A stretch of DNA of 64,000 bases, taken from NCBI RefSeq assembly GCF_030547075.1, contig NZ_JAUOQH010000001.1:1-64000 (forward strand). The letters are read 5' to 3'. This document shows positions 63,337 to 64,000 of the stretch, piece after piece (position 1 is the first letter of the stretch; every line of letters starts with the position of its first letter). The notes under the pieces are model-generated. The model saw only the letters and a program-made list of their open reading frames with translations. It did no database searches and was not told where the DNA came from. The DNA comes from Alteromonas sp. 1_MG-2023. GTDB lineage: Bacteria; Pseudomonadota; Gammaproteobacteria; Enterobacterales; Alteromonadaceae. The position numbers and the translations under genes are program-made.

Positions 63337-64000
63337 CTAACGCTTTTTGATAAAGCGAAGAACGCTCCAAATATTCTGAATAACGATACTATACAAGACA
63401 AGTAAACAAATAAAACCCCAAAACATAATGTATTCAGGTACGAAATATAATTCGCCGAGGATTCCTACTAAACAATAACAAGCCCCCATGAATAAAATAG
63501 CAATAAGAGATTGTCTACTGGTTAGCCCGGCCCGCATAAATATATTATGCAAATGTTGACGGTCAGGTCGAAGCATAGATTGCCCTTTACGAGCACGACG
63601 ATACATAATCGCGGCCATGTCCATTAATGGCAAGCCAACTAACCATACCGCAGTAATAGGTCTAAAGGCGGCGCTATCACCTTGAGTGTGATCGACCAAT
63701 AGCCATACAATGGTTAGGCCTACGAACATACTGCCCGCATCGCCCATAAATATTTTGTTCCCTTTAAAGCCCTTCCAACTTAAATTAAAGGCCAAAAAAG
63801 GTACGATGGCGGCTACGATAATTAACGGTTCCATAATCGCGGCACCGTTGCCCGTAGAGATTAAGAATCCTGCTAGCGTAAGAAGAATAACAAGACTCAT
63901 TCCTCCTGCTAAGCCATCTATACCATCGATCATATTAAATGCGTTAATTACACCTACTACACATATAACTGTGAAGAAATAGCCACCAATATCTAATGCT
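63337..64000 (-). CDS. WecA-type undecaprenyl-phosphate sugar-1-phosphate transferase, start outside window
   Basis: The frame is open to the right edge, so the N-terminus is missing; about 220 residues are visible. They contain several membrane helices, the catalytic VINAFNMIDGIDGLAGG, the metal-site FMGDAGSMFVGL and the cytosolic RPDRQHLHNIFMRAGL. This is the MraY/WecA family, and the sequence is closest to WecA, which starts O-antigen or enterobacterial common antigen by loading GlcNAc-1-phosphate on undecaprenyl phosphate. It lies 169 bp upstream of the two glycosyltransferase genes on the same strand. Confidence 0.88.
   Translation of the reverse strand, partial: ALDIGGYFFTVICVVGVINAFNMIDGIDGLAGGMSLVILLTLAGFLISTGNGAAIMEPLIIVAAIVPFLAFNLSWKGFKGNKIFMGDAGSMFVGLTIVWLLVDHTQGDSAAFRPITAVWLVGLPLMDMAAIMYRRARKGQSMLRPDRQHLHNIFMRAGLTSRQSLIAILFMGACYCLVGILGELYFVPEYIMFWGFICLLVLYSIVIQNIWSVLRFIKKR

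Overview
The window is a stretch of chromosome from a marine gammaproteobacterium, most likely Alteromonas or a close relative in the Alteromonadaceae. This rests on gene order and protein character (syd/queF/ppnN with DUF3549, DUF3301 and DUF3192 neighbours; the tilS-accA-dnaE-rnhB-lpxBA-fabZ and skp-bamA-rseP-dxr-cdsA-uppS-frr-pyrH-tsf-rpsB blocks). It is inference, not a database match. Most of the window is conserved core genome; the accessory parts are the two ends.

Layout. 1-6933: the 3' part of a giant Ig-like-repeat surface adhesin whose start lies outside the window, with ten tandem 249-bp units. 7155-7229: tRNA-Arg(CCT). 7287-9479: a glutamate-receptor-like potassium channel, smrA and a tiny membrane protein. 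9714-16005: purL, mltF, a 50-residue very basic protein and tadA. 16455-19939: a PspB-like protein, a Kef-type antiporter and a diguanylate cyclase. 20123-39762: a nearly unbroken minus-strand block for tRNA modification (tilS), fatty acid synthesis (accA, fabZ), replication (dnaE, rnhB), lipid A (lpxA, lpxB), outer-membrane assembly (skp, bamA, rseP), isoprenoid, undecaprenyl and phospholipid precursors (dxr, uppS, cdsA) and translation (frr, pyrH, tsf, rpsB). The usual lpxD between skp and fabZ is absent; a terminator stands there.

40137-44878: map, glnD and dapD on the plus strand. 44964-48114: a flavodoxin, truC and yqcC on the minus strand, and DUF3549 and DUF3301 genes on the plus strand. 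48228-48882 (minus strand): a noncoding region with about 45 GGA motifs, several in hairpin loops, ending in a strong intrinsic terminator and lying between yqcC and syd, where E. coli keeps csrB. I call it an unusually long CsrB-type RNA that would sequester CsrA. A palindrome resembling the GacA/UvrY box lies about 180 bp upstream of its predicted start. 49269-58234: GFA and GNAT family proteins, two DUF3192 paralogues, syd, queF, a second diguanylate cyclase, ppnN and an HDOD-like protein. 58440-60057: an NAD-type isocitrate dehydrogenase and a ComEA-like protein. 60137-64000: galU and the end of a surface-polysaccharide locus (two glycosyltransferases and a WecA-type initiating transferase cut by the window edge).

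Shared themes are cell envelope construction and lifestyle switching. The Csr RNA, two diguanylate cyclases, a large adhesin and a polysaccharide locus are all typical of control of attachment versus motility, although they are not in one operon and their linkage is inference.
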